Of a DNA stretch of 64,000 bases, positions 1 through 8,818 are shown in pieces. The notes beneath the pieces were generated by a model. It was not told the origin of the DNA and searched no databases. It saw nothing but the letters and a program-made list of their open reading frames with translations. The translations under genes and the position numbers were made by a program. The stretch lies in contig NZ_UTBZ01000099.1 of assembly GCF_900580865.1 (NCBI RefSeq), positions 78,001-142,000 of the forward strand, in the 5' to 3' direction. The stretch is from Pseudomonas viridiflava. Its GTDB lineage: Bacteria > Pseudomonadota > Gammaproteobacteria > Pseudomonadales > Pseudomonadaceae. The first letter of the stretch is position 1, and the number at the start of each line of letters is the position of its first letter.

Positions 1-11
1 ACTCCTGGAAC

Positions 12-50
12 AAAAAAGGGGTTCGGCTGGGAGTATAGAAAGCCAAACCC
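12..50 (-). terminator. Rho-independent terminator of the LysE-family gene
   Basis: On the minus strand a GGGTTTGGCT/AGCCGAACCC stem with one mismatch is followed directly by a run of T (the A run at 12-17). It lies just beyond the stop of the LysE-type gene. Confidence 0.7.
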
Positions 51-61
51 AATTCGCACGC

Positions 62-724
62 TTACAGCGAATGCAACTGCTCGACGGCGCCCGAACCGAC
101 AAACTCGTTATAGCCGGATACGATCACGTAGACCGCGAAATAGCAGAAGATCGCTGCAGATGCCATATAGGAATAGCGCAACAGCTTATCACCCAGCAGC
201 TTGCCACCGTGGCTCGCGGCGAAGCATAAACCCGCCGACCAAAGCAGCCCGGCGCAGAGGAAACCGCCAAGGAACAGCGCCGAACTCAAAGGGCCGCCGC
301 CACCGGAACGGGCGATCAACGTACCGCCCACCGCCGCGAACCAGAGAATCGCGCTTGGCGATGACATGGCGAGGAAAATCCCCCGGAAGAACTCCTTGCG
401 ATGAGAGTTCTGCCCTACCTCAGCGGTCGCGGCCAGTTGCGCTTCGTGGTGAATCGCCGAGTAAATCATCTTCGCCGCAAAGTAGATCAGCAGCGCCGAG
501 CCGCCGATCCACAACACCCAACGCACGCTTTCGTACTGCAGCAAAACCGTCATGCCGGCCAGCGCCAGCACCGCGTAGATCAGGTCGCCGACGCAGGTGC
601 CAAGGCCCAGCGCAAAGCCCTGAAAGTAACCACGCTGCATCGCCAGGGTGATCATCGCGATGTTGGCCACGCCGATATCCAGGCACAGCGAAAGGCTCAG
701 CAAGAAGCCGCTGGTGAATTCCAT
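62..724 (-). CDS. LysE/ArgO-family amino-acid exporter
   Basis: A 220-residue inner-membrane protein with about six hydrophobic segments and the LysE-family layout: an N-terminal membrane helix, an early GLGTCVGDLIYAVLALAG segment and a hydrophilic central loop near residues 95-110. Members export amino acids such as lysine, arginine, homoserine or threonine in exchange for protons; the substrate cannot be read from the sequence. The start is supported by AAGGAA about eight bases upstream. It is transcribed alone, divergent from the aminotransferase at 864, and ends in its own terminator. The family call is firm and the substrate unknown. Confidence 0.85.
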   Translation of the reverse strand: MEFTSGFLLSLSLCLDIGVANIAMITLAMQRGYFQGFALGLGTCVGDLIYAVLALAGMTVLLQYESVRWVLWIGGSALLIYFAAKMIYSAIHHEAQLAATAEVGQNSHRKEFFRGIFLAMSSPSAILWFAAVGGTLIARSGGGGPLSSALFLGGFLCAGLLWSAGLCFAASHGGKLLGDKLLRYSYMASAAIFCYFAVYVIVSGYNEFVGSGAVEQLHSL

Positions 725-863
725 CTACCGATTTCCTTGGTACAAAATTGTTTACAAACGGGCTGGACAGTATGCCATCACTGACCTTATCTTCCGCCAC
801 AGGTCACCGCAGTGACCGGCGTCGCTCGGACGGTTCCGGGCGCTTACGTTATCCGAGGCAACA

Positions 864-2081
864 ATGGCTGAACAAGGTTCGCCGCGCCGCTTTGCGCGCA
901 TAGATCGACTCCCCCCTTACGTTTTCAACATCACCGCCGAGCTGAAGATGGCCGCGCGTCGTCGTGGTGAAGACATCATCGACTTGAGCATGGGCAACCC
1001 CGACGGCGCCACGCCGCCGCACATTGTCGAAAAACTCGTACAAGTTGCCCAACGCGAAGACACCCACGGTTATTCCACGTCCAAGGGCATTCCGCGCCTG
1101 CGCCGGGCGATTTCCAACTGGTACAAGCAACGCTACGAGGTCGATATCGACCCGGAAAGCGAAGCGATTGTCACCATCGGTTCCAAGGAAGGCCTGGCGC
1201 ATTTGATGCTGGCGACCCTCGATCAGGGCGACACCGTGCTGGTGCCGAACCCGAGCTACCCGATTCACATCTACGGTGCGGTAATTGCCGGCGCCCAGGT
1301 GCGTTCGGTGCCGCTGGTACCGGGCGTGGACTTCTTCGATGAACTGGAACGGGCCATTCGCGGTTCGATTCCGAAGCCGAAAATGATGATCCTCGGCTTC
1401 CCGTCGAACCCGACTGCGCAGTGCGTGGAACTGGATTTCTTCGAACGAGTGATCGCCCTCGCCAAGCAGTACGACGTGCTGGTGATTCACGATCTGGCTT
1501 ACGCCGACATCGTCTACGACGGCTGGAAAGCGCCGTCGATCATGCAGGTGCCGGGCGCCAAGGACATCGCGGTGGAGTTTTTCACCCTGTCCAAGAGCTA
1601 CAACATGGCCGGCTGGCGCATCGGTTTCATGGTCGGCAACCCGGAACTGGTCAACGCGCTGGCGCGGATCAAGAGCTACCACGACTACGGCACGTTTACC
1701 CCGCTGCAAGTGGCGGCGATTGCTGCGCTGGAAGGCGATCAGCAATGCGTGCGCGACATCGCCGAGCAGTATCGCCAGCGCCGTAACGTGCTGGTCAAAG
1801 GCCTGCATGAACTGGGCTGGATGGTCGAGAATCCGAAGGCTTCGATGTATGTCTGGGCGAAGATTCCCGAGCAGTACGCGCACCTGGGTTCGCTGGAATT
1901 TGCCAAGAAACTGCTGGCCGAGGCCAAGGTCTGTGTTTCGCCGGGGGTTGGGTTTGGTGAGTATGGCGACGACCATGTGCGTTTCGCGCTGATCGAAAAC
2001 CAGGACCGGATTCGTCAGGCGGTGCGCGGGATTCGCGGGATGTTCCGGGCGGATGGCCTGACCCCGAAATCCGGTAACTGA
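864..2081 (+). CDS. alaC: PLP-dependent alanine transaminase (AlaC type)
   Basis: A 405-residue class I/II aminotransferase. The Schiff-base lysine is K244 in TLSKSYNMAGWRIGF, preceded by the NPTAQ and HDLAYAD motifs that hold PLP. The sequence resembles AlaC (YfdZ), which interconverts pyruvate plus glutamate with alanine plus 2-oxoglutarate in the cytoplasm; related subfamilies make methionine or other amino acids, so the substrate is inferred. GAGGC lies six bases before the ATG. It is monocistronic and followed by a REP pair and a terminator shared with the convergent gntP. Confidence 0.85.
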   Translation: MAEQGSPRRFARIDRLPPYVFNITAELKMAARRRGEDIIDLSMGNPDGATPPHIVEKLVQVAQREDTHGYSTSKGIPRLRRAISNWYKQRYEVDIDPESEAIVTIGSKEGLAHLMLATLDQGDTVLVPNPSYPIHIYGAVIAGAQVRSVPLVPGVDFFDELERAIRGSIPKPKMMILGFPSNPTAQCVELDFFERVIALAKQYDVLVIHDLAYADIVYDGWKAPSIMQVPGAKDIAVEFFTLSKSYNMAGWRIGFMVGNPELVNALARIKSYHDYGTFTPLQVAAIAALEGDQQCVRDIAEQYRQRRNVLVKGLHELGWMVENPKASMYVWAKIPEQYAHLGSLEFAKKLLAEAKVCVSPGVGFGEYGDDHVRFALIENQDRIRQAVRGIRGMFRADGLTPKSGN

Positions 2082-2092
2082 CATCTTCCCCT

Positions 2093-2180
2093 GTGGGAGC
2101 GAGCCTGCTCGCGAAAGCGGTACACCCGTCAGCATAATCGTTAACTGACACACCGCCTTCGCGAGCAGGCTCGCTCCCAC
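2093..2180. repeat. Paired REP element, type A
   Basis: Two inverted copies of GTGGGAGCGAGCCTGCTCGC separated by a variable centre, 88 bp in all. Each arm can itself fold through GCGAG/CTCGC. It follows alaC. Confidence 0.9.
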
Positions 2181-2213
2181 ATTGGTTTTGGGTGAACCAC
2201 GAAATCCACCCAC

Positions 2214-2241
2214 AAAAAAACCGCATCACTGCGGTTTTTTT
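2214..2241. terminator. Bidirectional terminator between alaC and gntP
   Basis: A run of seven A, the stem CCGCA-TCAC-TGCGG, then seven T. It serves both convergent genes. Confidence 0.85.
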
Positions 2242-2259
2242 GTGTCTGCGTGAAGTCGC

Positions 2260-3615
2260 TTAAACGAACAGCGACAACAGCAGGATAAAGCCCAACGCAA
2301 CCACCGAGAGGATGGTTTCCATCGCCGTCCAGGTCTTGAATGTCTCGGCCACGGTCATGTTGAAGTACTGCTTCACCAGCCAGAAACCGGCGTCGTTCAC
2401 GTGCGACAGAATCAACGAACCGGCGCCAGTAGCGAGTACCAGCAACTCACGGTTAACGCCCGGGATCATCCCTACCACCGGCACTACAATGCCCGCGCCG
2501 GTAATGGTCGCCACAGTTGCCGAACCGGTCGCGATACGAATCACCGCCGCCACCAGCCACGCCAGCAGGATCGGCGAGATCTGTGCGCTGACCGCCATGT
2601 GGCCAATCACGTCGCCCACACCGCTGGTGACCAACATCTGCTTGAAGCCACCACCAGCACCGATGATCAGGATGATCGCGGCGGTTGGCGCCAGGCTCGC
2701 GTCGAGCCACTTGAGCATCTGTTGCGAACCGATGCCCTGCTTGTGCCCGAAGGTGTACAGCGACAGCAGCAATGCCAGCAGCAGCGCCGAGATCGGGTGA
2801 CCGATCATGTCCATCCAGGTGCGGAAGAAATGACCGTCCGGCAGCGCCACGTCAGCGAAGGTTTTCAGCAGCATCAGAAACACCGGCAGCAGCACGGTGA
2901 TCAGGGTGATGCTGAAGCTCGGCAGCGTGGTCGAGTCGTCGTTTTCACGGGCCAGTTGATCGACCAGTTCCTGATTCGGGTGACCCGGAATGTGCTTGGC
3001 GATGAACGTACCAAAGATCGGACCGGCAATGATTGCCGTCGGCAGAGCAACGATCAGACCGTAAAGAATGGTCTTGCCGATGTCCGCGCCGAACACGCCG
3101 ATGGCCAGCAACGGGCCCGGGTGCGGCGGCACCAGACCATGCACGGCGGACAGACCGGCGAGCAGCGGGATACCGATCTTGATGATCGACACGCCGGTGC
3201 GACGCGCAACGATGAACACCAACGGAATCAGCAGGACAAAACCGATTTCGAAGAACAGCGGGATGCCCACCAGGAACGCGGCGAACATCATCGCCCACTG
3301 GACTTTGTCTTTACCGAACGCACGGATCAGGGTCTGGGCGATCTGATCCGCACCGCCCGACTCGGCCATCATTTTGCCGAGCATGGTGCCCAGCGCGAGG
3401 ATGATGCCGACGAAACCGAGCACGCCACCGAAGCCGTCCTGGAACGCCTTGATGATGGTGCCGATCGGCATGCCCGACGTCAGGCCGAGGAACGCGGCGG
3501 CGATGGTCAGGGAAATGAACGGGTGAATCTTGAATTTGGTGATCAGGATAATCAGGCCGATTACCGTGACCACTGCATCGAGCAGCAGGAACGTCTCATG
3601 GGACATGCCAAACAT
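2260..3615 (-). CDS. gntP: Gluconate:H+ symporter, GntP family
   Basis: A 451-residue polytopic membrane protein of the GntP/GntT family with about 12 hydrophobic segments and the family PPHPGPLLAIG motif near residue 160. It imports gluconate across the inner membrane. It lies 82 bases downstream of gntK on the same strand, with gntR divergent, as in P. aeruginosa. AGGAG precedes the ATG by nine bases. A GntR-like operator (3676-3689) and a CA-rich AATAACAACAACAAT tract (3632-3646) just before the ribosome site suggest control by GntR and by Hfq/Crc. Confidence 0.93.
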   Translation of the reverse strand: MFGMSHETFLLLDAVVTVIGLIILITKFKIHPFISLTIAAAFLGLTSGMPIGTIIKAFQDGFGGVLGFVGIILALGTMLGKMMAESGGADQIAQTLIRAFGKDKVQWAMMFAAFLVGIPLFFEIGFVLLIPLVFIVARRTGVSIIKIGIPLLAGLSAVHGLVPPHPGPLLAIGVFGADIGKTILYGLIVALPTAIIAGPIFGTFIAKHIPGHPNQELVDQLARENDDSTTLPSFSITLITVLLPVFLMLLKTFADVALPDGHFFRTWMDMIGHPISALLLALLLSLYTFGHKQGIGSQQMLKWLDASLAPTAAIILIIGAGGGFKQMLVTSGVGDVIGHMAVSAQISPILLAWLVAAVIRIATGSATVATITGAGIVVPVVGMIPGVNRELLVLATGAGSLILSHVNDAGFWLVKQYFNMTVAETFKTWTAMETILSVVALGFILLLSLFV

Positions 3616-3631
3616 TGGGGGTGTCTCCTGG

Positions 3632-3646
3632 ATTGTTGTTGTTATT
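3632..3646 (-). promoter_or_regulatory. Candidate Hfq/Crc CA motif in the gntP leader
   Basis: The minus strand reads AATAACAACAACAAT eight bases before the AGGAG of gntP. It fits the AANAANAA catabolite-activity motif bound by Hfq with Crc in pseudomonads. The role is inferred from sequence and position. Confidence 0.6.
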
Positions 3647-3675
3647 AAAGCGGGTTAAACAGAAGTCGGGAGGAC

Positions 3676-3689
3676 AGCGCTATCTCTTT
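3676..3689 (-). promoter_or_regulatory. GntR-like operator upstream of gntP
   Basis: The minus strand reads AAAGAGATAGCGCT. It keeps the TAGCGCT core of the P. aeruginosa GntR operator as I recall it (AC-N-AAG-N-TAGCGCT) but diverges in the left half. It sits in the gntK-gntP gap and would allow separate control of gntP. Confidence 0.5.
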
Positions 3690-3697
3690 CAACACAC

Positions 3698-4231
3698 TCA
3701 TACCGCCTGCTTCAGACCGTTAGCCTGCCACCAGACATGAGCCTGGGACGCCAGTTCTTCAACGCTATGGATCGAGGCATTCAGGGCCAAGGTCAACGGT
3801 TCGCCCTTGGGCGACTCGAGGGTGGCAAACTGGCTTTCGATCAACGTGGCCGGCATGAAGTGGCCCGGACGATGGGACACACGCTCAGCGGCAACTTCGG
3901 GGGTCAATTCAAGAAACACGAAGCCCAGGCCCGGCAAGGCGCTGCGCAACACTTCGCGATAACTGTGTTTAAGGGCCGAGCAGGTCAGCACCGGGCGTTT
4001 GCCCGATGCATCGACGCGACGCAGTTCATCGCACAGGCTGTCGAGCCAGCCGGCACGGTCGTCGTCGTTCAGGGGGATCCCCGCGCTCATCTTTTCGATG
4101 TTCGCGGCCGGATGGAAAGTATCGCCTTCAATGGCAGTGGCGCCGCTCAATTGGCACAGGGCCTCGCTGACGCACGTCTTGCCGCAACCGGCAACGCCCA
4201 TGATGACCAGGGCGGTGATGGGATGACTCAT
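3698..4231 (-). CDS. gntK: Gluconokinase
   Basis: A 177-residue kinase that makes 6-phosphogluconate from gluconate and ATP in the cytoplasm. The P-loop GVAGCGKT is at residues 13-20. It is followed by GDTFHP, and later by HRPGHFMP and ESQFATLE, all typical of the gluconokinase family. GAGGTG lies before the ATG. It is the first gene of a gntK-gntP unit divergent from gntR. A GntR operator candidate at 4253-4266 is about 20 bases upstream of the start. Confidence 0.93.
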   Translation of the reverse strand: MSHPITALVIMGVAGCGKTCVSEALCQLSGATAIEGDTFHPAANIEKMSAGIPLNDDDRAGWLDSLCDELRRVDASGKRPVLTCSALKHSYREVLRSALPGLGFVFLELTPEVAAERVSHRPGHFMPATLIESQFATLESPKGEPLTLALNASIHSVEELASQAHVWWQANGLKQAV

Positions 4232-4252
4232 ATAACACCTCAGCGCGCAGAC

Positions 4253-4266
4253 AGCGCTACCTTTGC
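4253..4266 (-). promoter_or_regulatory. GntR-like operator upstream of gntK
   Basis: The minus strand reads GCAAAGGTAGCGCT, one base from AC-N-AAG-N-TAGCGCT. It overlaps the expected gntK promoter. Confidence 0.6.
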
Positions 4267-4404
4267 TAGCTATGACTCTAGTGCACAGGCAGAAGTTGCC
4301 GACGCCTTCTTGTCGTTTTTTTGGGTTGCAGCAGGTTTGTTCCCAACACCAAAAAGCGAAGATCAGGCAGGACCTCGCTTACGCATTTACAGCTGCATCA
4401 GGAC

Positions 4405-4418
4405 AGCGCTACCTTAGT
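4405..4418 (-). promoter_or_regulatory. GntR operator upstream of gntR (autoregulation)
   Basis: The minus strand reads ACTAAGGTAGCGCT, an exact match to AC-N-AAG-N-TAGCGCT. It ends 29 bases before the gntR start and suggests autoregulation. Confidence 0.65.
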
Positions 4419-4447
4419 GCCTTGATTTTTGTTTGGCAAGCCGCCCG

Positions 4448-5479
4448 ATGACCTCCCCTAAAAACGATAAAAACACTCGCACCACCGGCCGTCCCACCCT
4501 GAATGAAGTTGCCCGCCTGGCCGGCGTCAGCCCGATTACCGCCTCCCGCGCCTTGCGCGGTGTCAGCACCGTCGCCACGGAACTGGTGGAAAAAGTCCAG
4601 AAAGCCGCCCTCGAACTCAACTACGTAGTGAACCCGGCCGCCCGCGCATTGGCCTCGGCGCAGAGCCATTCGGTGGTGGTTCTGGTGCCTTCGTTATCCA
4701 ACTTGCTGTTCATCGATACGCTGGAAGCCATTCATCGGGTGCTCACACCCAAGGGCTTTGAAGTGCTGATCGGCAACTTCCACTACTCGCGCGATGAAGA
4801 AGAAAACCTGCTGCGCAACTACATGGCCTATCAGCCACGTGGATTTTTGCTGACCGGGTTTGATCGCACGGAAAGTTCGCGGCGGATGATCGAGGCGAGC
4901 AATATCCCGTGCGTGTACATGATGGAGCTGGACAGCGCCGCCGGGGTGAATTGCGTAGGGTTCTCGCAGCTCAGTGCCGGTGAAACGGCGGCCGAGCATT
5001 TGCTTTCTCGCGGGCGTAAGCGTCTGGCTTATATAGGCGCGCAGCTCGATCAGCGCACCTTGTTGCGTGGTGAAGGTTTTCGCAAAGCGCTGCAGAAAGC
5101 TGGCCGTTACGACCCGGATCTGGAAGTGCTGACGCCTCGTTCTTCATCGGTGGGGTTGGGCGGCGAGTTGTTTCTGCAGTTGCTGGCGGCGCATCCGGAT
5201 GTTGATGCGATCTTCTTTGGTAACGACGACCTGGCGCAGGGAGCGTTGCTTGAAGCATTGCGCAACGGGATCAAGATTCCCGAGCAGGTGGCGATTCTCG
5301 GTTTCAACGACTTGCCGATGTCCGAGCACATGGTGCCGCGCTTGAGCAGCATCAATACCCCGCGTGAAGCGATCGGCCGCCGCGCGGCGGAGCAGATGCT
5401 GACGTTAATGGCCGGTAACAGCGTGGCACGCCCGGTTGAAGACATGGGCTTTGAACTGAAGATCCGCGAAAGTACCTGA
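4448..5479 (+). CDS. gntR: LacI-family gluconate repressor GntR
   Basis: A 343-residue LacI/GalR-family regulator. The N-terminal helix-turn-helix is TLNEVARLAGVSPITASRAL with the hinge helix around NPAARALAS. A periplasmic-binding-protein-like effector domain fills the rest. It is divergent from gntK-gntP, so it is taken as the gluconate repressor that releases DNA on binding gluconate or 6-phosphogluconate, as in P. aeruginosa. A TTG five codons earlier is also open, but the ATG at 4448 is preferred; neither has a strong ribosome site. Three operator-like TAGCGCT sites lie in the locus. Confidence 0.9.
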   Translation: MTSPKNDKNTRTTGRPTLNEVARLAGVSPITASRALRGVSTVATELVEKVQKAALELNYVVNPAARALASAQSHSVVVLVPSLSNLLFIDTLEAIHRVLTPKGFEVLIGNFHYSRDEEENLLRNYMAYQPRGFLLTGFDRTESSRRMIEASNIPCVYMMELDSAAGVNCVGFSQLSAGETAAEHLLSRGRKRLAYIGAQLDQRTLLRGEGFRKALQKAGRYDPDLEVLTPRSSSVGLGGELFLQLLAAHPDVDAIFFGNDDLAQGALLEALRNGIKIPEQVAILGFNDLPMSEHMVPRLSSINTPREAIGRRAAEQMLTLMAGNSVARPVEDMGFELKIREST

Positions 5480-5493
5480 CGCTGTCGCCCCCC

Positions 5494-5575
5494 GTAGGAG
5501 CTGCCGAAGGCTGCGATCTTTTGATTTTGCTCTTAAAAACCAGATCAAAAGATCGCAGCCTTCGGCAGCTCCTAC
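5494..5575. repeat. Paired REP element, type C
   Basis: Inverted copies of GTAGGAGCTGCCGAAGGCTG with arms extending to ATCTTTTGAT, 82 bp, directly after gntR. The whole element can form one long hairpin. Confidence 0.9.
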
Positions 5576-5620
5576 AGTTTTATGTGGTGCTCACAAATGC
5601 TGAGTTGAAACACAACCCTT

Positions 5621-5708
5621 GTAGGAGTGAGCCTGCTCGCGATAGCGGTGTGTCAGGCGATGCATGTGTTGAATGACACTCCGCTATCGCGAGCAGGCTC
5701 ACTCCTAC
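5621..5708. repeat. Paired REP element, type B
   Basis: Inverted copies of GTAGGAGTGAGCCTGCTCGC ending in GATAGCGG, 88 bp, between the convergent gntR and lysR genes. Confidence 0.9.
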
Positions 5709-5726
5709 AGGGGATCTGCGCAATGT

Positions 5727-6599
5727 TCAGTGGCTGAGCAGGTCGACGAGGGCCAGTGCGCCTTTCTGCAATGGCTGGCTTTTGAGCCACACCGCGTGCA
5801 CGGGCATCACCAGTCCGTTTTCGATGTTGCGGAAATTCAGCCGTTTCAGTTGCCCGCTATCCAGCCGCGACTGCACCACCGACAGCGGAAAATTGCCCCA
5901 GCCCAATCCTGCCTCAACCATTTCCATTGCCGTCTCAAGGCTGTCGGTGCGCCAATACGACTCTGCCACCAACGGCCGCGTTTCGCTGATCGGCAAATCG
6001 CGACTGGCGACGATGATCTGCCGCACATGCACCAGATCCTCGAGAAACAGATCCTGCCCCCGCAACAGCGGACTGTCCGCCGCCAGCGTAGCGATCATCC
6101 GTTCGCTGCCGACAAACTGAAAACGCTCCAGCACATTCATGCTCAGCCCGGCGAAGGCCAGGCACACGCTGACCCGGCCACTGTGCAGCATCGCCAGCAC
6201 GTCATCCTGCGGCGCGGTGAGCACTTCGATATCGAGCAGCGGATGACGCTCGGCGATCACCTTGATCGCCGCCAGCAAACGCCGCCGGTCGATGTCCGCG
6301 ACTACGCCGATCGACAACTTGCTCTCCAGCCCCAACGACAGTTCCACCGCATGCACTTGCAACTGCTTGAGCTGCTCGGCAATCAGCCGCGCGTGGGGCA
6401 CCAGCGACAGCGCCATCGCCGTGGGTTGCGGTTCGCGATGGCTGCGGTCGAAGAGCAGATAACCCAGTTCGGCTTCAAGGTTGCCAATGCTCATGCTAAC
6501 GGCGGAAGGCACCCGACCTAATGCGCGAGCCGCTGCTGAAAACGAGCCACGTTCAATCACCGCAAGAAACAGCTCGATGCTGTCGCTGTTGAAATTCAC
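5727..6599 (-). CDS. LysR-family transcriptional regulator
   Basis: A 290-residue LysR-type regulator. The N-terminal winged helix-turn-helix includes SFSAAARALGRVPSAVSMSIGNLE; a periplasmic-binding-like effector domain follows. The GTG at 6599 is preferred because AGG lies ten bases upstream; a GTG three codons earlier would sit on top of that site. It is divergent from a PACE-family efflux gene, the arrangement of AceR/AceI in Acinetobacter, so it probably controls that pump. An inverted repeat TCAATAG...CTATTGA (6612-6656) in the shared promoter is a candidate operator. The inducer is unknown. Confidence 0.85.
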   Translation of the reverse strand: MNFNSDSIELFLAVIERGSFSAAARALGRVPSAVSMSIGNLEAELGYLLFDRSHREPQPTAMALSLVPHARLIAEQLKQLQVHAVELSLGLESKLSIGVVADIDRRRLLAAIKVIAERHPLLDIEVLTAPQDDVLAMLHSGRVSVCLAFAGLSMNVLERFQFVGSERMIATLAADSPLLRGQDLFLEDLVHVRQIIVASRDLPISETRPLVAESYWRTDSLETAMEMVEAGLGWGNFPLSVVQSRLDSGQLKRLNFRNIENGLVMPVHAVWLKSQPLQKGALALVDLLSH

Positions 6600-6611
6600 T
6601 TCGCACACCTA

Positions 6612-6656
6612 TCAATAGAACTGAAAGTAGCTGACTTTTTCTGTCAGCCCTATTGA
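6612..6656. promoter_or_regulatory. Nested inverted repeats in the LysR/PACE intergenic region
   Basis: TCAATAG at 6612-6618 is mirrored by CTATTGA at 6650-6656. Inside them GCTGAC at 6630-6635 is mirrored by GTCAGC at 6643-6648. The location suits a LysR operator; binding is inferred. Confidence 0.45.
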
Positions 6657-6721
6657 AGCTATCTTTCGCCGTCTTCGCCAGTCCCACTGGCCAACAAACG
6701 GCAAGAAAGAGGCAAATCTCC

Positions 6722-7162
6722 ATGCAAGGCGTCAAACGCAAACTGGTCTATGTGTCGCTCTACGAAGTGATCGGCATGACCTTCTCAGCCCTTGGCCTGG
6801 CGTTGTTGTCCGGCACCTCACCGGGCAGCACCGGGCCGCTCGCTGTGATCATCACCACCATCGCCGTGACCTGGAACTTCATTTACACCTCGCTGTTCGA
6901 GCACTGGGAAAGCCGCCAGCAATCGCGTACCCGCACGGTGAAACGCCGCATTGCTCACGCCGTCGGCTTTCAACTGACGCTGATCGTATTCCTGATTCCG
7001 TTGATCGCGTGGTGGATGAACATCAGCCTGGTGCAGGCGTTTCTGCTGGATCTGGCGCTGATCATTTTCATTCCGTGCTACACGTTTGCCTTCAACTGGC
7101 TGTTCGACCGGATCTTCGGACTGCCGGCCTCGGCGCTACCGAATTCGGCGGCTGCGGCATAA
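6722..7162 (+). CDS. PACE-family multidrug efflux transporter
   Basis: A 146-residue protein with two tandem bacterial transmembrane pair domains, about residues 1-65 and 70-135, giving four membrane helices. Each repeat carries the family signature: YEVIGMTFS early and TWNFIYTSLFEHWE at the end of repeat 1, FNWLFDRIF at the end of repeat 2. PACE proteins such as AceI expel biocides like chlorhexidine using the proton gradient; the natural substrates may be short diamines. The ATG at 6722 has AAGAAAGAGG upstream. Divergent from the LysR gene that probably regulates it. Confidence 0.88.
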   Translation: MQGVKRKLVYVSLYEVIGMTFSALGLALLSGTSPGSTGPLAVIITTIAVTWNFIYTSLFEHWESRQQSRTRTVKRRIAHAVGFQLTLIVFLIPLIAWWMNISLVQAFLLDLALIIFIPCYTFAFNWLFDRIFGLPASALPNSAAAA

Positions 7163-7288
7163 ATCGTTAATTGGTAAGCAGATATTGCAAGAATTCAGCG
7201 GTTTATGTGTGTAAACCGCCGATATTCACAATCCGTCAACTCCGATAGCAGGCTAAGCTTTTCCATCAATAAAAAATGGATCAGCCCC

Positions 7289-8713
7289 ATGACTGCTCAC
7301 GCCTCCGCCGCCGCGCACAGCGACGGCATCGACCCGATACGCGCCGCCCAGGTGTCCGCCCGCATCGACCGCCTCCCGGCGGTCGCGACGATCTGGCGGC
7401 TGGTGGCGCTGCTGTCGATCGGTGGTTTTTTCGAACTCTATGATCTGTTCCAGACCGCCTACATCAGCCCCGGGCTGATCCGCGATGGCATCTTTGCCAC
7501 TGGCAATCAGGGCGTGTTCGGCTTCTCCGATCAGGCGGCGTTTGCCTCGGCGACGTTCCTCGGCCTGTTCCTTGGCGCCAGCCTGCTCAGCCCGTTGGCA
7601 GATCGTTTCGGGCGCCGCGCGATCTTCACCTTTGCGCTGGTCTGGTACACGGTGGCGACGGTGTTGATGGGCATTCAGAGTTCGGCGCTGGGCATCATCT
7701 GCATGCGCTTTCTGGTCGGCATCGGTCTGGGTATCGAACTGGTGACCATCGACGCCTACCTCTCGGAACTGGTGCCCAAACGCATGCGCAGCTCGGCCTT
7801 TGCCTTCGCGTTTTTCATACAGTTCCTCTCGGTGCCGGCGGTAGCACTGATGTCGTGGTGGCTAGTGCCGCAAGCGCCGTTCGGGGTATCCGGCTGGCGT
7901 TGGGTGGTGTTGGCCAGCGCGGTGTTTGCGCTGTTTATCTGGTGGCTGCGCAAGCGTCTGCCGGAATCGTCACGCTGGCTCGCGCAGCATGGCCGCTTTG
8001 ATGAAGCCAACCGGATTCTCGACACTATCGAGGCCCGTTGCGAGAAGGATCACGGTAAACCGCTGGACGCCCCCGAAGCCATTCCGGTCGATGTCGAAGG
8101 CAAGGGTCGCTTCGCCGATATCTGGCAGCCACCGTATCGCCGTCGCGCGTTGATGCTGATCGTTTTCCACATTTTTCAGGCCATCGGTTTCTTCGGTTTC
8201 GGCAACTGGTTGCCGGCGCTGCTGTCCGGTCAGGGCGTCAGCGTCACCCACAGTTTGATGTACGCCTTCATCATCACCCTCGCCTACCCGCTCGGGCCGC
8301 TGCTGTTCGTCAAGTTCGCCAACCGCTTCGAGAACAAGTGGCAGATCGTCGGCTCGGCCCTCGGCGCGATGACCTTCGGCACCTTGTTCGCCTTGCAGAC
8401 CAGCGCGTTCGGGCTGATCTTCTGCGGGGTGATGATCACCTTCTGCAACGCCTGGCTGAGCTTCAGCTATCACTCGTACCAGAGCGAACTGTTCCCGACC
8501 AACATCCGCGCCCGCGCTGTGGGCTTCTGCTATTCGTTCAGTCGTTTGTCGACGGTGTTCAGCAGTTTGTTGATCGGTCTGTTTCTCGACAACTTCGGCA
8601 CACCGGGTGTACTGGCGTTCATCGTCAGCAGCATGCTGATCGTGATGCTGACCATCGGCTGGTTCGGCCCGCGCACACGCAATCTGGCGCTGGAGAACAT
8701 TGCCCATCGCTGA
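7289..8713 (+). CDS. MFS transporter, metabolite:H+ symporter type
   Basis: A 474-residue major facilitator with about 12 membrane helices. The loop 2-3 motif is LADRFGRRAIF and PESSRWL appears at the end of the N-terminal half, as in the sugar/aromatic-acid:H+ symporter group related to YdjK and PcaK. The N-terminal 40 residues are hydrophilic. An ATG at 7205 is in frame, but the ATG at 7289 gives the usual family length. It stands alone with no pathway genes beside it, so the substrate is not known. Confidence 0.8.
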   Translation: MTAHASAAAHSDGIDPIRAAQVSARIDRLPAVATIWRLVALLSIGGFFELYDLFQTAYISPGLIRDGIFATGNQGVFGFSDQAAFASATFLGLFLGASLLSPLADRFGRRAIFTFALVWYTVATVLMGIQSSALGIICMRFLVGIGLGIELVTIDAYLSELVPKRMRSSAFAFAFFIQFLSVPAVALMSWWLVPQAPFGVSGWRWVVLASAVFALFIWWLRKRLPESSRWLAQHGRFDEANRILDTIEARCEKDHGKPLDAPEAIPVDVEGKGRFADIWQPPYRRRALMLIVFHIFQAIGFFGFGNWLPALLSGQGVSVTHSLMYAFIITLAYPLGPLLFVKFANRFENKWQIVGSALGAMTFGTLFALQTSAFGLIFCGVMITFCNAWLSFSYHSYQSELFPTNIRARAVGFCYSFSRLSTVFSSLLIGLFLDNFGTPGVLAFIVSSMLIVMLTIGWFGPRTRNLALENIAHR

Positions 8714-8722
8714 GGCTGGCAA

Positions 8723-8759
8723 CGGTCATCCTCTGCCGCTTATCGGCAAGGGATGACCG
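8723..8759 (+). terminator. Stem-loop after the MFS gene
   Basis: CGGTCATCC (8723-8731) pairs with GGATGACCG (8751-8759), with an inner TGCCG/CGGCA stem. No T run follows, so termination is plausible but not certain. Confidence 0.5.
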
Positions 8760-8818
8760 CCACGAACACCTGACTGACAAGCAAATTGTTGAAATAACAG
8801 GATTTATTCAGAAGGCAC

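Noticed and set aside
4433..4447. TTG start for gntR
   Set aside because: It adds five residues without a ribosome site; the ATG is preferred.
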